A stretch of 64,000 bases of DNA. Source: Phytomonospora sp040655735 (GTDB taxonomy: Bacteria > Actinomycetota > Actinomycetes > Mycobacteriales > Micromonosporaceae). This document shows, piece after piece, positions 43,582-52,878 of this stretch. Each line of letters starts with the position of its first letter. Position 1 is the stretch's first letter. The stretch covers positions 310,001 to 374,000 of the forward strand of contig NZ_JBFAKK010000006.1 in assembly GCF_040655735.1 (NCBI RefSeq), given 5' to 3'. Under the pieces are notes generated by a model. The model saw nothing but the letters and a program-made list of their open reading frames with translations, did no database searches and had not been told where the DNA came from. The position numbers were made by a program, and so were the translations under genes.

Positions 43582-44229
43582 GTGGTTCCTCTCAACACAC
43601 CCTTCGACCCGTGGCCCTGGCGCCGGCGGGTGCTCGCCACCGCCGCGGCGGCCGCGGCCCTCACCGTGGTGATCGCCGCGCTCGTGACCGCCCCGCCCGA
43701 CTCCCCGCAGGGCATGGCCGCCCCGCCGGGCACGACCTCGGCCTCCCAGACGCAGCTGCCGGGGACCGACGGCACCGGCGCGGACAAACCCGCCCCGTCC
43801 GGCGACCCGACCTCGCCCGAGGACGACGACGAGAAGACCGACCCGGCGAAGACCGGTGACGGTGACGACGACAAGGACGACGATGACGATCCACCGCCTC
43901 CCCCGCCCGCCCACGTCACGAAGGTGAGCGTCCCGAGCGTCGGACAGACCTGCTCGGGGCTGCCCGACTGCCTCATCACCGCGACGGTGAACGTCTCGGC
44001 CTACGACAAGCGGCAGGTCACCGTGAGCGTGACGATCGCGAACGCGAACGGCTCGGGCGGCCGCACGTACACGTACAACCTGAGCGGCAGCAAGAGCTAC
44101 ACCGTCAGCGTGCCGGGCGGGCAAGGGTCGTACAAGACGGACTGGGCCTGCGGCTCGGGAAACGTCGTCGTGACCGCCGGCGGCGACGGAAAGAGCGGCA
44201 GCAACGACGCATTCAGGTGCCCACGGTAA
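43582..44229 (+). CDS. Membrane-anchored exported protein with acidic linker
   Basis: A 215-residue protein from GTG 43582. A short basic N terminus (PWPWRRR) precedes one hydrophobic segment (VLATAAAAAALTVVIAALV), a signal anchor or signal peptide. A long disordered linker has acidic and proline runs (GDGDDDKDDDDDPPPPPP). The C-terminal 100 residues are beta-rich with Thr/Ser/Val (KVSVPSVGQTCSGLPDC, VSVTIANANGSGGRTYTYNL), like an immunoglobulin-like surface domain with likely disulfides. No family is recognised. The pattern of anchor, spacer and exposed domain is common for cell-wall-spanning actinobacterial proteins. Confidence 0.72.
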   Translation: MVPLNTPFDPWPWRRRVLATAAAAAALTVVIAALVTAPPDSPQGMAAPPGTTSASQTQLPGTDGTGADKPAPSGDPTSPEDDDEKTDPAKTGDGDDDKDDDDDPPPPPPAHVTKVSVPSVGQTCSGLPDCLITATVNVSAYDKRQVTVSVTIANANGSGGRTYTYNLSGSKSYTVSVPGGQGSYKTDWACGSGNVVVTAGGDGKSGSNDAFRCPR

Positions 44230-44283
44230 GTGCGCTGAGGAAGCACCGCTCGCCGGTGTCACCGCATGTCAGGGGGTGGCGGC

Positions 44284-44814
44284 TCAGGCCTCGCCGTCCT
44301 TGCGCAGCCTGATGTAGGCCAGGACCGCCTCGCGGGTCGTGGCGACACCGAGCGCCTTCCTCGCCGAGGCGATGCGCCGGTTCGCCGTCCGCAGCGACAA
44401 GTACTCCGCCGAGGCCGCCGCCGCGATCGTCTCACCGTCGGCGAGCCGCGCCAGCAGGGCGGCCTGCTCGGTGCTGATCGGCGAGTCCGACTTCTCCTCG
44501 GCGGACTCGCCGTCCTCGGCGCCCAGCGGGCCGATGCGCGCGAGGTCGTCGCGCAGGGCCCGGCCGACCTCGCCGCGCGGGTCGCAGATGGCGACCACCC
44601 CGGCGCCGCGCGCGGCGGCGTACACGGCGAGTTTGGCGGTCTCGAGGTCGGCGACGCGGCCGAAGAGGACGAGTTGCCGGGAGCTGACGTCCCAGGCGGG
44701 CTCGGGCAGCGCGAAGCCCTCGCGCGTTCGCCAGCCGCCCCTGGCCAGCTTGCGGAGCACCCCGGTGGCGTCGGTGGAGTTCGCCACCACGTGCAGGGGC
44801 AGGACCATCGTCAT
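44284..44814 (-). CDS. Short LuxR-type HTH protein
   Basis: A 176-residue protein. The C-terminal 60 residues form a LuxR/GerE-like helix-turn-helix: STEQAALLARLADGETIAAA followed by LSLRTANRRIASARKALGV. The N-terminal 110 residues resemble a degenerate effector or receiver-like domain (QLVLFGRVADLETAKLAVYA) but lack the receiver aspartates. Its start codon overlaps the stop of the large LuxR gene by 4 bp (ATGA at 44811-44814), so translation is coupled and the two probably act together. Confidence 0.78.
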   Translation of the reverse strand: MTMVLPLHVVANSTDATGVLRKLARGGWRTREGFALPEPAWDVSSRQLVLFGRVADLETAKLAVYAAARGAGVVAICDPRGEVGRALRDDLARIGPLGAEDGESAEEKSDSPISTEQAALLARLADGETIAAAASAEYLSLRTANRRIASARKALGVATTREAVLAYIRLRKDGEA

Positions 44815-47252
44815 TCGATCACCTTCAACGCCCGGGCCGCCGCTTCGGTGCGGGTCCGGGCCCCCAGTTTGCGCATCCCCGCGCGGATGTGGGTCTCCAC
44901 TGTCTCAGCGGAGATGCCCAGTTGGCCGGCTATCCGCCGGGTGGGCTCCCCTTCGGCGACCAAACGGAGGACCTCGCGCTCCCGATCGGTCAGGTCGTCT
45001 CCGGCCCGCGCGCCTCGCCGGTCGCGGCGGACGTGGTGGCGCCGCAGCGCCCGCCGGGCGCGTCCGGCCAGGACGACCAGGCCGGAGGCGTCGGCGAGTT
45101 CCTCGGCGGCCAGCAGCGGGGGTGTGGCGGCCTCGGCGGTCGAGGCGTGGAGGCCGGCGGCGAGCAGGCAGCGGACGCGTTCGCGGAGGGCGAGGTCCTG
45201 CCAGGCGCCGGCGGCGGCGGTGAAGTCCTCGGCGGAGGCGCTGCGCCATGCCGAGAGCGTCGCGCGGACGGCCGGCGGGAACGGTGGTTCGGCGTCGGCG
45301 GCGAGGGCGGTGGCGCCGTCGAAGGCGGCCCATTGCGCCGTGATGCGGGCGAGTCCGTCGACGATGGGCACCGCCGCGGTCGGGCCGTTGGATCCGGCGC
45401 GTTCGGGCTGGTTGTCGAGCCAGGCGGTCTCGCGGGCGACCCATTCGACGACGGCGGCGGCCGAAGGAGGCACGGCGGGCACTCCCGCGAGGCGGGAGCG
45501 GGCCGAGCGCAGGGCTCCGGTGTCGGCGTCGGCGAGCGCGGCCGCCGCGGCGGCGTAGCCGTGCGCGGCGGCCGGCAGGGTGCGGTCGATGAGGTCTCCG
45601 GCGAGGTGGGTGACCTCGTCGAGTCCGCTGCCGTGCAGGGCGCGGCACCACAGTTCGGCGGCGAGGAAGCGGGTCTGCCAGCTGTAGGCGAGATCACCGG
45701 CGCAGGCCGCGGCGGCGCGTTCGGCGACGACGGCGGCTTCGGCGAGGCGGCCGTCGGCGACGAGGGTCTCGACCAGGAGCCAGCCGCTCCAGCGGGCCGA
45801 CAGGTCGTCCCCGGCGCGTCCGGCGGTGGCCGCGGCGGTCGCCAGGGCGCTCTCCCAGCCGGGGCGGCGGGTGTGCGCGTGAGCGGCGGCCGTGGCGGCG
45901 CGCAGGCCGGGGTGTTCGGGTTCGGCGCCGTGGCGCGCGTTGACCTCGGCGACGAGCGCGGCGAGAGTCTCGGGGTCTGCGTCGCGCGGGGCCAGGGCGG
46001 CGAGGAGGCCGATGCGGTCGGCTCCGGCGGCGTGGGGCTCGGCGAGTCCGGTGATCTCGGCCTGGGCGGCGGTGACGTCGCCGAGGTGGACGTGCGCCTC
46101 GGCGCGCAGGAGAAGCGCCTCGTCGCCGTCGCGCCAGTCGCCCAGCGCGCGCAGGGCGGCTCTGGGGCGTCCGACAGTGAGGGCGATGCGCGCGGCCGCC
46201 TGGCGGACCTGTGGCGCCGGGACGACGCCGGGCAGCCCGCAGGCCAGCAGTAGCAGATCCGCGCGCTCTCCGGCGGTCGTGGCGGCCTTGGCGGCGACCA
46301 GGGCGCGCTGGTGGGCGGCGGTGTCGTCGCCTGCGGCGGCGAGGTGCCGGGCGGCGGCCGCGTCGTCGCTGGAGAGTTCGGCGAGGCGGCGGTGGAGTCC
46401 GGCGCGCTCCTCGCCGGAGAGCATCCCGGAGGCGACCTCGGCGACATAGGGCGAGACGGGCGCCAGAAGACCCTCGGTCTCGGTGACCAGGCCCGCCTCG
46501 ACGAGCGTCGGCGCGCCGGGGCCGAGCAGCGCGGTGGGCGCCGGCCGGCCGAGGAGGCCGAGGGCTGCCATGGCGGTGCGGGCCGGGCGGGGCAGGTCGG
46601 CGAGCGCGGTGGCGATGTGGTGGGCGACGCTCTGCGCGTCGGGGCCGGACTCGGCGGTCGCCTCGGCGCCGGGGCTCGCCTGGGCGTGGCGGGCGAGCGC
46701 GATGACGGCCAGGGGGTTGCCGCCGGAGCGTTCGACGATGGCGCGCACGGTGACGCGGTCGATGCCGGGCGCGGTGGTCGCGGCGAGCGCCTCGGCCTGC
46801 TCGGCGGGCAGGGCGGGGACTGGCAGGAAGAGGGCGCCGCCCAGGCGGGTGAGCGCCTCTTCGGGCAGGCGGTGGGGTGTGCGCAGGGCCGCGATGACGC
46901 GGCAGTGGGCGGCCAGCAGCGGCAGCACGGCGAGGGTCACCGGGTCGGCCCACTGGAGGTCGTCGACGACCAGCAGGCCGCCGCGCACGCGCGAGCGAAC
47001 CGCCTCGGCGCACAGGGCGATGTCGTCGACGGGCAGTTTGGCCCGGACGGCGCGCGCGAGCGCCAGCCCCGGGCTGGTGTGCAGGATGGCGAGCCCTCCC
47101 CCGAGGTGCACCGGCCCCCGGAAACCGGCGGCGACGCGCCGGAGCATGGTCGTGCGGCCGGCGCCCGGGGCGCCGGTGACGATCACCAGACCGGGCTTGG
47201 CCAGCGTGGCGGCGACGGACGCGAGCAGGCCCGCGTCCTCAGTTGTGGACAT
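44811..47252 (-). CDS. Large ATP-binding LuxR-family (LAL) regulator
   Basis: About 813 residues. An N-terminal P-loop ATPase (IVTGAPGAGRTTMLRR; Walker B LLVVDDLQWADP) is followed by a long alanine-rich helical TPR-like middle and a C-terminal LuxR HTH: LTDREREVLRLVAEGEPTRR then IAGQLGISAETVETHIRAGM. This is the MalT/LAL architecture of ligand-responsive activators. The P-loop has Arg in place of the usual Lys (GAPGAGRTT), which may weaken ATP hydrolysis. The start is uncertain: ATG 47252 gives a normal N terminus; ATG 47291 is possible. Target genes are unknown. Confidence 0.85.
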   Translation of the reverse strand: MSTTEDAGLLASVAATLAKPGLVIVTGAPGAGRTTMLRRVAAGFRGPVHLGGGLAILHTSPGLALARAVRAKLPVDDIALCAEAVRSRVRGGLLVVDDLQWADPVTLAVLPLLAAHCRVIAALRTPHRLPEEALTRLGGALFLPVPALPAEQAEALAATTAPGIDRVTVRAIVERSGGNPLAVIALARHAQASPGAEATAESGPDAQSVAHHIATALADLPRPARTAMAALGLLGRPAPTALLGPGAPTLVEAGLVTETEGLLAPVSPYVAEVASGMLSGEERAGLHRRLAELSSDDAAAARHLAAAGDDTAAHQRALVAAKAATTAGERADLLLLACGLPGVVPAPQVRQAAARIALTVGRPRAALRALGDWRDGDEALLLRAEAHVHLGDVTAAQAEITGLAEPHAAGADRIGLLAALAPRDADPETLAALVAEVNARHGAEPEHPGLRAATAAAHAHTRRPGWESALATAAATAGRAGDDLSARWSGWLLVETLVADGRLAEAAVVAERAAAACAGDLAYSWQTRFLAAELWCRALHGSGLDEVTHLAGDLIDRTLPAAAHGYAAAAAALADADTGALRSARSRLAGVPAVPPSAAAVVEWVARETAWLDNQPERAGSNGPTAAVPIVDGLARITAQWAAFDGATALAADAEPPFPPAVRATLSAWRSASAEDFTAAAGAWQDLALRERVRCLLAAGLHASTAEAATPPLLAAEELADASGLVVLAGRARRALRRHHVRRDRRGARAGDDLTDREREVLRLVAEGEPTRRIAGQLGISAETVETHIRAGMRKLGARTRTEAAARALKVIE

Positions 47253-47616
47253 ACTCGCGGAGCCGTCCTCGACGGCCGACACCGGTGGCATCGGCTGGTC
47301 CAAGACCGGCTGGTCGGCTCCTGGTACGTGCGGCACGTGGCTCCTCCCCCGCAAGGTGGCACGATTCAGGGATCCTGCGCGGGCAGGATATTCGTACTGT
47401 GAGGCCCTGGGCCATGGGGTGTGCGGTCGAAGTCGGGTCGGTTACAGGGTTGAACACGGCGGAAGGGCTGGAAGACATGATTGTCGACGGCGGGTGTGAC
47501 GGCAACTTGTGGACCGCCGTTACGATCAGATGTGCGACACCGGTGGCTGCCTGGTCGTCGGCAGCAGTGGTGTGCGCACGCCCCCTGTCGCGTCCTACCC
47601 GGTGAGTTGGCATTCG
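47253..47616. other. Divergent promoter region, LAL regulator and dynamin operon
   Basis: The 364 bp contain no supportable gene; short frames on both strands lack domain features or ribosome sites. The dynamin operon promoter is probably in the A+T-richer second half (47440-47560). No convincing -35/-10 pair was identified. Confidence 0.45.
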
Positions 47617-49125
47617 ATGAATTCTGGTCCTCTCTCAAGTCGCGTCGCCGAGCTGTGCGCCGAAGTCGGTCCCCGGGTGGCCGGGGGCGCGCAGGCACAG
47701 CTCGCCGACATCAGCTCGCGCATCAGTCAGCCCCTCCGGGTGGCGATCGCGGGCCGTCTCAAGGCCGGCAAGTCGACGCTGGTCAACTCCCTCATCGGCC
47801 GGCGGGTAGCACCCACGGAGGTCGGTGAGTGCACGCGACTCGTCACCCAATTCCGGTACGGTACCTCCGATCGTGTTGACGTGGTAAGACGCGACGGCTC
47901 GCGGCACAGCCTGCCCCTCGACGAAGCGGGCATGATCCCGCAGCGACTGCAGGTCCCGCGCGACCAGATCTCCTACGTCGACGTCACGCTGACCTCGGAC
48001 CGCCTGCGCGACCTGACCGTGGTCGACACGCCAGGTCTGTCCTCGACGAACGAGTCGATCTCCGACGAGACCCGCAAGTTCCTCTTCGAGGCCCCCGTCG
48101 CCGACGACATCGACGACGACTCCCAGGGCGCGCTGTCGGGCGCCGACGCGATCATCTACGTCTTCACGCAGTCCGTGCGCGAGGACGACGTGAAGGTCCT
48201 CGAGTCGTTCCGGACGATGTCCTCGCGGCTGTCGAGCAACCCGATCAACTCCCTCGGGCTGTTCAACAAGATCGACAAGCTCGCGCCGACGCCCAACGGC
48301 GACCCCTGGCCCGTCGCCGAGCCGCTCTCGCGCAGCCAGGCGAAGGTCATGCGCCGCGTCGTCTCCGACGTCGTCCCGGTCGTCGGCCTGCTCGCCGAGA
48401 CCACCGAGGCCGGCCGCCTCACCGCCCAGGACTGCGAGGCGCTGCGCCAGCTGGCCAACATGCCCATCACCGAGCGGCAGGTCCTCCTGGCCGCCGCGGG
48501 CCTGTTCGTCAGCCGCGACTGCCCGGTCTCCAAGGAGCAGCGCGAGCGCCTGCTGCGCCTGCTCGACCTCTACGGCATCAACTTCGCCGTGGCGCACCTG
48601 GCCGGAAACCCGACGATGGCCACCGGCGACCTGGTGCGGATGCTCTTCGCCGCCTCGGGCTTCCCACGCCTGCGCCAGACCCTCGACCAGGCCTTCGCCC
48701 TGCGCACCGACGCCATCAAGGCCGGTGGCGCGCTCGCCCGGATCGAGCAGATCGCCGGAGCGGCCGAGCGCATGCAGGACCGCGAGATGCTCCGCGACGC
48801 CATCGAGCGCGTCGTGCAGCAGCCGGCCTACCACCGGCTGCGCCTGCTCGAAGTGGCGCAGCAGGTCACCACGGGCGCGGTGGAGCTCCCCGAGAAGATG
48901 GAGGCCGAGATGACCCGGCTGGCCCTCTCGGAGAACTCCGGCTGGATTCTCGGCATGGCCGACGCCGCCCCTGAGATGCAGCGCAAGGCCGCCATCGAGG
49001 CCGCCACCCGTTGGCGCGCCTACGCCGTTGGCGGCGCGAGTCCCGCCCAGTCCCGCGTGGCCCACGTCGTCCACAAGGGGTTCCACCTGCTCGCCCAGCG
49101 CCTCAGCGGCCAGACCGCCTACTGA
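47617..49125 (+). CDS. Dynamin-like GTPase, first of the operon
   Basis: A 502-residue GTPase. G1 is GRLKAGKST (residues 46-54), G2 region RRVAPTEVGECTRLVT, G3 VVDTPGLSS and G4 FNKIDKL. The C-terminal half is helical with coiled-coil character, as in bacterial dynamin-like proteins (DynA/IniA type), and lacks an obvious membrane hairpin. I chose ATG 47617; the frame extends upstream to 47509. Such proteins tubulate or fuse membranes, and in Streptomyces a DynA/DynB pair supports septation. It is followed after 30 bp by the GrpE-like gene and shares the operon with a second dynamin. Confidence 0.88.
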   Translation: MNSGPLSSRVAELCAEVGPRVAGGAQAQLADISSRISQPLRVAIAGRLKAGKSTLVNSLIGRRVAPTEVGECTRLVTQFRYGTSDRVDVVRRDGSRHSLPLDEAGMIPQRLQVPRDQISYVDVTLTSDRLRDLTVVDTPGLSSTNESISDETRKFLFEAPVADDIDDDSQGALSGADAIIYVFTQSVREDDVKVLESFRTMSSRLSSNPINSLGLFNKIDKLAPTPNGDPWPVAEPLSRSQAKVMRRVVSDVVPVVGLLAETTEAGRLTAQDCEALRQLANMPITERQVLLAAAGLFVSRDCPVSKEQRERLLRLLDLYGINFAVAHLAGNPTMATGDLVRMLFAASGFPRLRQTLDQAFALRTDAIKAGGALARIEQIAGAAERMQDREMLRDAIERVVQQPAYHRLRLLEVAQQVTTGAVELPEKMEAEMTRLALSENSGWILGMADAAPEMQRKAAIEAATRWRAYAVGGASPAQSRVAHVVHKGFHLLAQRLSGQTAY

Positions 49126-49155
49126 CGTCCCCCCGACCTGTACAGGAGCAGTTTC

Positions 49156-49731
49156 ATGTCGACAGCGCATCTGCGGCTCATCGCGATAGCCGTGACCGCG
49201 ATCGCCGCCGCTATCACCGGTGTAGCCGCCGGCCTCGTGGCCCCCGGAGACGACGGGAGCTTCGGAGTCAACGCCGCCATGGCCGGATTCGGCGGTGCCG
49301 CCGTCACCGGTGTCCTGCTGGTGATCCTGCTGGTCGCCGCGACCAAGAAGGCCGCCGCCCCCGCCCAGTCCCTCGAAGTCCCCGCCGACGCCGAAACGCA
49401 GGCGACGATCGCGAACCTCTCGGCGCACGTCGAGCAGCTCAACGCCGAGCGCGCGGCCCTGGTCAACACCTGCGTCTACGTCCGCGACCGCGCCACCAGC
49501 CAGGCCATCGCCGACCGGATCGGCGCCGCCCTGCACGAGATCGGCGTCGTCACCCTCGCCCCGACCGGTATCCCCTTCGACCCCGCCCACCACGAGGCCG
49601 GCGGCGCCGCGCCCTCCCCCGATCCCTCCAAGGTCGGGACCATCGCCGCCGTCGAGGTGCCCGGATACGTCGACCGCGGCTCGCTCCTGCGCGCCCCGGT
49701 CGTGACCGTGTTCCGCCAGAAGGAGGCGTAG
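49156..49731 (+). CDS. Membrane-anchored GrpE-like protein
   Basis: A 191-residue protein. Two N-terminal membrane helices (LRLIAIAVTAIAAAITGVAA and AAVTGVLLVILLVAATKKAA) precede a short coiled coil (TIANLSAHVEQLNAERAALV). The C-terminal 80 residues have the pattern of the GrpE head domain: ALHEIGVVTLAPTGIPFDPA then HHEAGG, DPSKVGTIAAVEVPGYVDRG and LLRAPVVTVFR. GrpE is the nucleotide-exchange factor of Hsp70/DnaK; a membrane-tethered version is unusual. ATG 49156 follows AGGAG. It lies between two dynamin-like GTPases, with 3 bp to the next gene. Confidence 0.78.
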   Translation: MSTAHLRLIAIAVTAIAAAITGVAAGLVAPGDDGSFGVNAAMAGFGGAAVTGVLLVILLVAATKKAAAPAQSLEVPADAETQATIANLSAHVEQLNAERAALVNTCVYVRDRATSQAIADRIGAALHEIGVVTLAPTGIPFDPAHHEAGGAAPSPDPSKVGTIAAVEVPGYVDRGSLLRAPVVTVFRQKEA

Positions 49732-49734
49732 TCC

Positions 49735-51642
49735 ATGACAGCCCCGGCAGCCAAGCAGGCCGCACCCGCGGCCGCGGCGGCCCCGAAGGCGGACCCGACC
49801 GCGGCCGTCGACAAGATGTGCCGCACGGCGGTCACCAACGCGCTGGCCACACTGCGCAAGCTCGACGCGGACGCCGCCAACGACATCGACGCGCTGCGCC
49901 GCAAGGACGCCGGCCATCCGGCGATCGTGGTCGTCGGTGAGACCAAGCGCGGCAAGAGCTCCCTCACCAACGCCCTGGTCGGCGTACCCGGTCTGTCCCC
50001 TGTTGACGCCGCGGTCGCCACCAGCGCGTACATGGAGTTCATCCACGCCCCTCACCCCGGGGTGCGCGCCTACATCCCCGGCCAGGAAGTCCCGACGCCG
50101 ATCCAGTTCCACGACATCCGCAACTGGGGAACCGTGCTCGGCCAGCTCCCCCCGGGGACGCGGCCGCCGCGGCGGCTGGAGATCTCCCATCCGGCGCCGC
50201 TGCTCCAGTACCTCTCGCTGGTCGACACGCCCGGCGTCGGCGGTCTCGACCCGGCGCACGCCGAGGTCGCCCTCGACGCCGTGGAACGCGCCACCGCGCT
50301 GCTGTACGTCGTCGACGCCTCGGCGCCGTTCTCCAAGCCCGAACTGGACTTCCTCATCGAGGCCAGCAAGCGCGTCAACTTCGTGCTCTTCGCGATGACG
50401 AAGGTCGACGCCTACCCGGGCTGGAAGACGATCCTCGAAGACGACATGTCCCTGCTGGCCACGCACGCGCCCCGCTTCGCCAAGGCACCCTGGTACCCCG
50501 TTTCGGCGCGGCTGGCCGAGATGGCGATCTCGATGCCGCCCGACGCCCGCCAGGCGCTGGTCACCGAGTCGCGGATCAGCGAGCTACAGCACGCGCTGAT
50601 CAAGCTGGCCAGCAAGGGCACGGTCCTCCAGCAGACGAACGTCCTGCGGGCGCTGCGCAGCGAGTACATCCGGCTGCGCATCAACGTCATGGAGGAGATG
50701 AAGTCGGCCGACCCCGACCCGAAACTCACCGAGAAGCTCAAGGAAGACCGCAAGCGCGTCATGGGCATGAAGCGCAGCGAGACCAAGCACACCAACCTCG
50801 CGCTGCGCACCGAGATCCAGCGGGCCCGCGTCGAGGCGAACAGCCGGCTGCGCTCCTACGTCCAGAAGCTTCAAGAAGAGCTGCTCAACAAGGTCGACAA
50901 GGCCGACCGCGGCGACATCAAGAAGATGCCCGAGGAGGTCGACCGCGCCCTGCACGCGCTGTCGGTCCGGTTGAGCCAGGAGCTGGAGTACCGCTTCAAG
51001 GTCCTCGCCGAGCGGGTCCTCTCCCAGATCTTCGAACCGCAGGAACTCCAGCAGGTCGTCGGCCGCATCAACGCCCAGCTCCGCATGGGCGTCGGCGCCA
51101 AGCCGCGCCGTGAGGGCAACGCCGACAACCTCATGCTCGTCACCGGCGTCGCCGGCACGGGCATGATGGCCGGCCGCGCGGTCATCGGCGGCGCGAGCGC
51201 CGGCGCGGCCGCGATCGGCATCGGCGGGGCCGCCGCGATCGCGATTCCGGTGATCGGCATCGGTCTCGGTCTGGCGGCCGGTGCGTTCATGCTCTACAAG
51301 CGCAAGGTGCAGGGTGACCGGCAGGCCGCGCGCGTGTGGGTCAAGGAGGTGCTCGGGGAGACCCGGGCGTCGCTGATGGACGAACTCCAGCACCGGTTCG
51401 CCGAGCTCGACTACGTCTTCAACATCGCCCTCGACGAGGCTCTCGAAAAGCGCGGCAACCAGCTCGACAAGCAGATCGCCGACACCGAGAAGGCCCTCCT
51501 CCAGGACAAGGAGACCCGGGGCAAGAAGAAGGCCGCGCTCACCAAGAAGAGCGAGGCCCTCCAGCTGAAGGTCAAGCAGCTCGAAGAGGTCCTGCTGAAG
51601 GCCCGGGCCGTGCTGCCCGCGGCCCCGGTGGCGAAGGGGTAG
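49735..51642 (+). CDS. Dynamin-like GTPase with membrane hairpin, second of the operon
   Basis: A 635-residue GTPase. G1 is GETKRGKSS (residues 68-76), G3 LVDTPGVGG and G4 AMTKVDAY. A helical stalk follows, then a glycine/alanine-rich hydrophobic hairpin (about residues 465-522, GIGGAAAIAIPVIGIGLGLA) that probably inserts in the membrane, and a C-terminal coiled coil (ALTKKSEALQLKVKQLEEVL). The Ala/Pro-rich N terminus is disordered. ATG 49735 has AGGAGG within the end of the preceding gene. Together with the first GTPase it should form a two-component dynamin system. Confidence 0.9.
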   Translation: MTAPAAKQAAPAAAAAPKADPTAAVDKMCRTAVTNALATLRKLDADAANDIDALRRKDAGHPAIVVVGETKRGKSSLTNALVGVPGLSPVDAAVATSAYMEFIHAPHPGVRAYIPGQEVPTPIQFHDIRNWGTVLGQLPPGTRPPRRLEISHPAPLLQYLSLVDTPGVGGLDPAHAEVALDAVERATALLYVVDASAPFSKPELDFLIEASKRVNFVLFAMTKVDAYPGWKTILEDDMSLLATHAPRFAKAPWYPVSARLAEMAISMPPDARQALVTESRISELQHALIKLASKGTVLQQTNVLRALRSEYIRLRINVMEEMKSADPDPKLTEKLKEDRKRVMGMKRSETKHTNLALRTEIQRARVEANSRLRSYVQKLQEELLNKVDKADRGDIKKMPEEVDRALHALSVRLSQELEYRFKVLAERVLSQIFEPQELQQVVGRINAQLRMGVGAKPRREGNADNLMLVTGVAGTGMMAGRAVIGGASAGAAAIGIGGAAAIAIPVIGIGLGLAAGAFMLYKRKVQGDRQAARVWVKEVLGETRASLMDELQHRFAELDYVFNIALDEALEKRGNQLDKQIADTEKALLQDKETRGKKKAALTKKSEALQLKVKQLEEVLLKARAVLPAAPVAKG

Positions 51643-51645
51643 ATC

Positions 51646-52305
51646 ATGAGCGACGACACCTGGCCCGACGGGGAGTCATCCTTCGAGGCCGAGAACGGCG
51701 ACGACGGATCGGCGTGGCTCGACGGCGCCGAGGAGAGCGAGTTCTCCTCGGAGCCGGCCGACATCGACACCGTCGACCTGCAGCTCGGTGAGGACGACGA
51801 GGAGCCGGGTGCCGCCGACGTCGGGGACGACGAGGTCGGTCTCGGGGAGGAACTCGACCCGATCGACGCCGACCTCGGCCCCGAGGACGAGGGCGACGGC
51901 TCGCCCGGCGAGGAGACCTCGCCGGACGAGCCGGCCGCCGAGGAGACCACCTGGTTCGCGCCGGACCTGGCCGCCGAACCGAGCCTGGGCGCCGATCCCG
52001 ACCACGACGACCTCGTCGACTCCGAGGGCTGGGGCGCCGACGCGTTCCCGCCCGAACTCGACTTCGACAACCCGCCGGAACCCGTCGATGGTCTACCGTG
52101 GAGTGACCCGGCGATGCTGGGCGACATCAACGACGGGCTCATCGACACCGATCAGACCGAGTACGTCACGCCGGATGTCGGTGATCTGCTCGACTACTCC
52201 GGTGGCGAGGCTCCCGGAGTAGGGAGCGACGTCTGGGCGGAGCTGCTCGGCAGCCGCGACCCGGCGACGTCCGGTCTCGCGCGCTGGTGGGCCCCGAGCC
52301 ACTGA
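51646..52305 (+). CDS. Highly acidic protein of the dynamin operon
   Basis: A 219-residue protein rich in Asp and Glu along its whole length (for example GEDDEEPGAADVGDDEVG), with few basic residues and no hydrophobic core before the C terminus. The last 60 residues are less extreme and contain Trp-bearing short motifs (GLPWSDPAMLGDINDGLIDT, VWAELLGSRD), possible docking motifs. It starts 3 bp after the dynamin stop, so the two are co-translated. It probably works as a disordered adaptor or charge-based regulator of the GTPases; that is inference. No family is recognised. Confidence 0.75.
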   Translation: MSDDTWPDGESSFEAENGDDGSAWLDGAEESEFSSEPADIDTVDLQLGEDDEEPGAADVGDDEVGLGEELDPIDADLGPEDEGDGSPGEETSPDEPAAEETTWFAPDLAAEPSLGADPDHDDLVDSEGWGADAFPPELDFDNPPEPVDGLPWSDPAMLGDINDGLIDTDQTEYVTPDVGDLLDYSGGEAPGVGSDVWAELLGSRDPATSGLARWWAPSH

Positions 52306-52325
52306 CATCCACCCAGGGGGGCTGT

Positions 52326-52739
52326 GTGGGAGATCCGGCGACTCCGCTCGTCATCGTGGACGCGGCCAATGTGGTCGGTTCGGTGCCGGACGGCTGGTGG
52401 CGCGACAGACTCGGCGCCACCACGAGGCTGCGGGACCGGATCGCCGGTCTCGCCGACTACGGTCTTCCCGACCCGTCGGTGCCCGAGTGGGCCGCCCACG
52501 GGCCTGTCGAGGTGGTCATGGTCGTCGAGGGCAAGGCGCGCGGCGTCGAACCGAGCGACACCGTCGGCGTGGTGTCGGCCGACGGGAGCGGGGACGACGC
52601 GATCGTCGCGCTCGTCGCCGAGGCGGCTCCCCGGCACACGCTCGTGGTGACCGCCGATCGTGCGCTGCGTGATCGTGTCACAGCCTTGGGTGCGGCGATA
52701 ACCGGTCCGCGGAGTATCAGCCGTATCGGTAATAACTAG
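52326..52739 (+). CDS. NYN/PIN-like domain protein
   Basis: A 137-residue protein from GTG 52326, with a strong AGGGGGG site 5 nt upstream. Acidic motifs of the NYN/PIN nuclease-like fold are present: VIVDAANVVGSVPDGWWRD, a central VVMVVEGKARG strand, SGDDAIVAL and VVTADRALRDRV. Actinobacterial relatives are often labelled NTP pyrophosphohydrolase or NYN-domain proteins without experimental support. Three conserved Asp could bind metal for RNA cleavage. It lies 20 bp after the acidic protein and 139 bp before the J-domain gene, probably as part of the same operon. Confidence 0.75.
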   Translation: MGDPATPLVIVDAANVVGSVPDGWWRDRLGATTRLRDRIAGLADYGLPDPSVPEWAAHGPVEVVMVVEGKARGVEPSDTVGVVSADGSGDDAIVALVAEAAPRHTLVVTADRALRDRVTALGAAITGPRSISRIGNN

Positions 52740-52878
52740 GCGGTTCGGCTTGCCTATCGTGGCAGGTGCACGGCATTGTGGTAACTGACGTCGATCTGAC
52801 AGACCGTCTGTCACATTGGACGATCCTGAAGAAAGAGTGGGGCGCACGTCTCTCACCGTCTCCTCCGTGGAGGTTCGG

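Noticed and set aside
47635..50466. A 943-residue open frame opposite the dynamin genes
   Set aside because: It is a shadow of three well-supported genes on the plus strand and has no recognisable domain.
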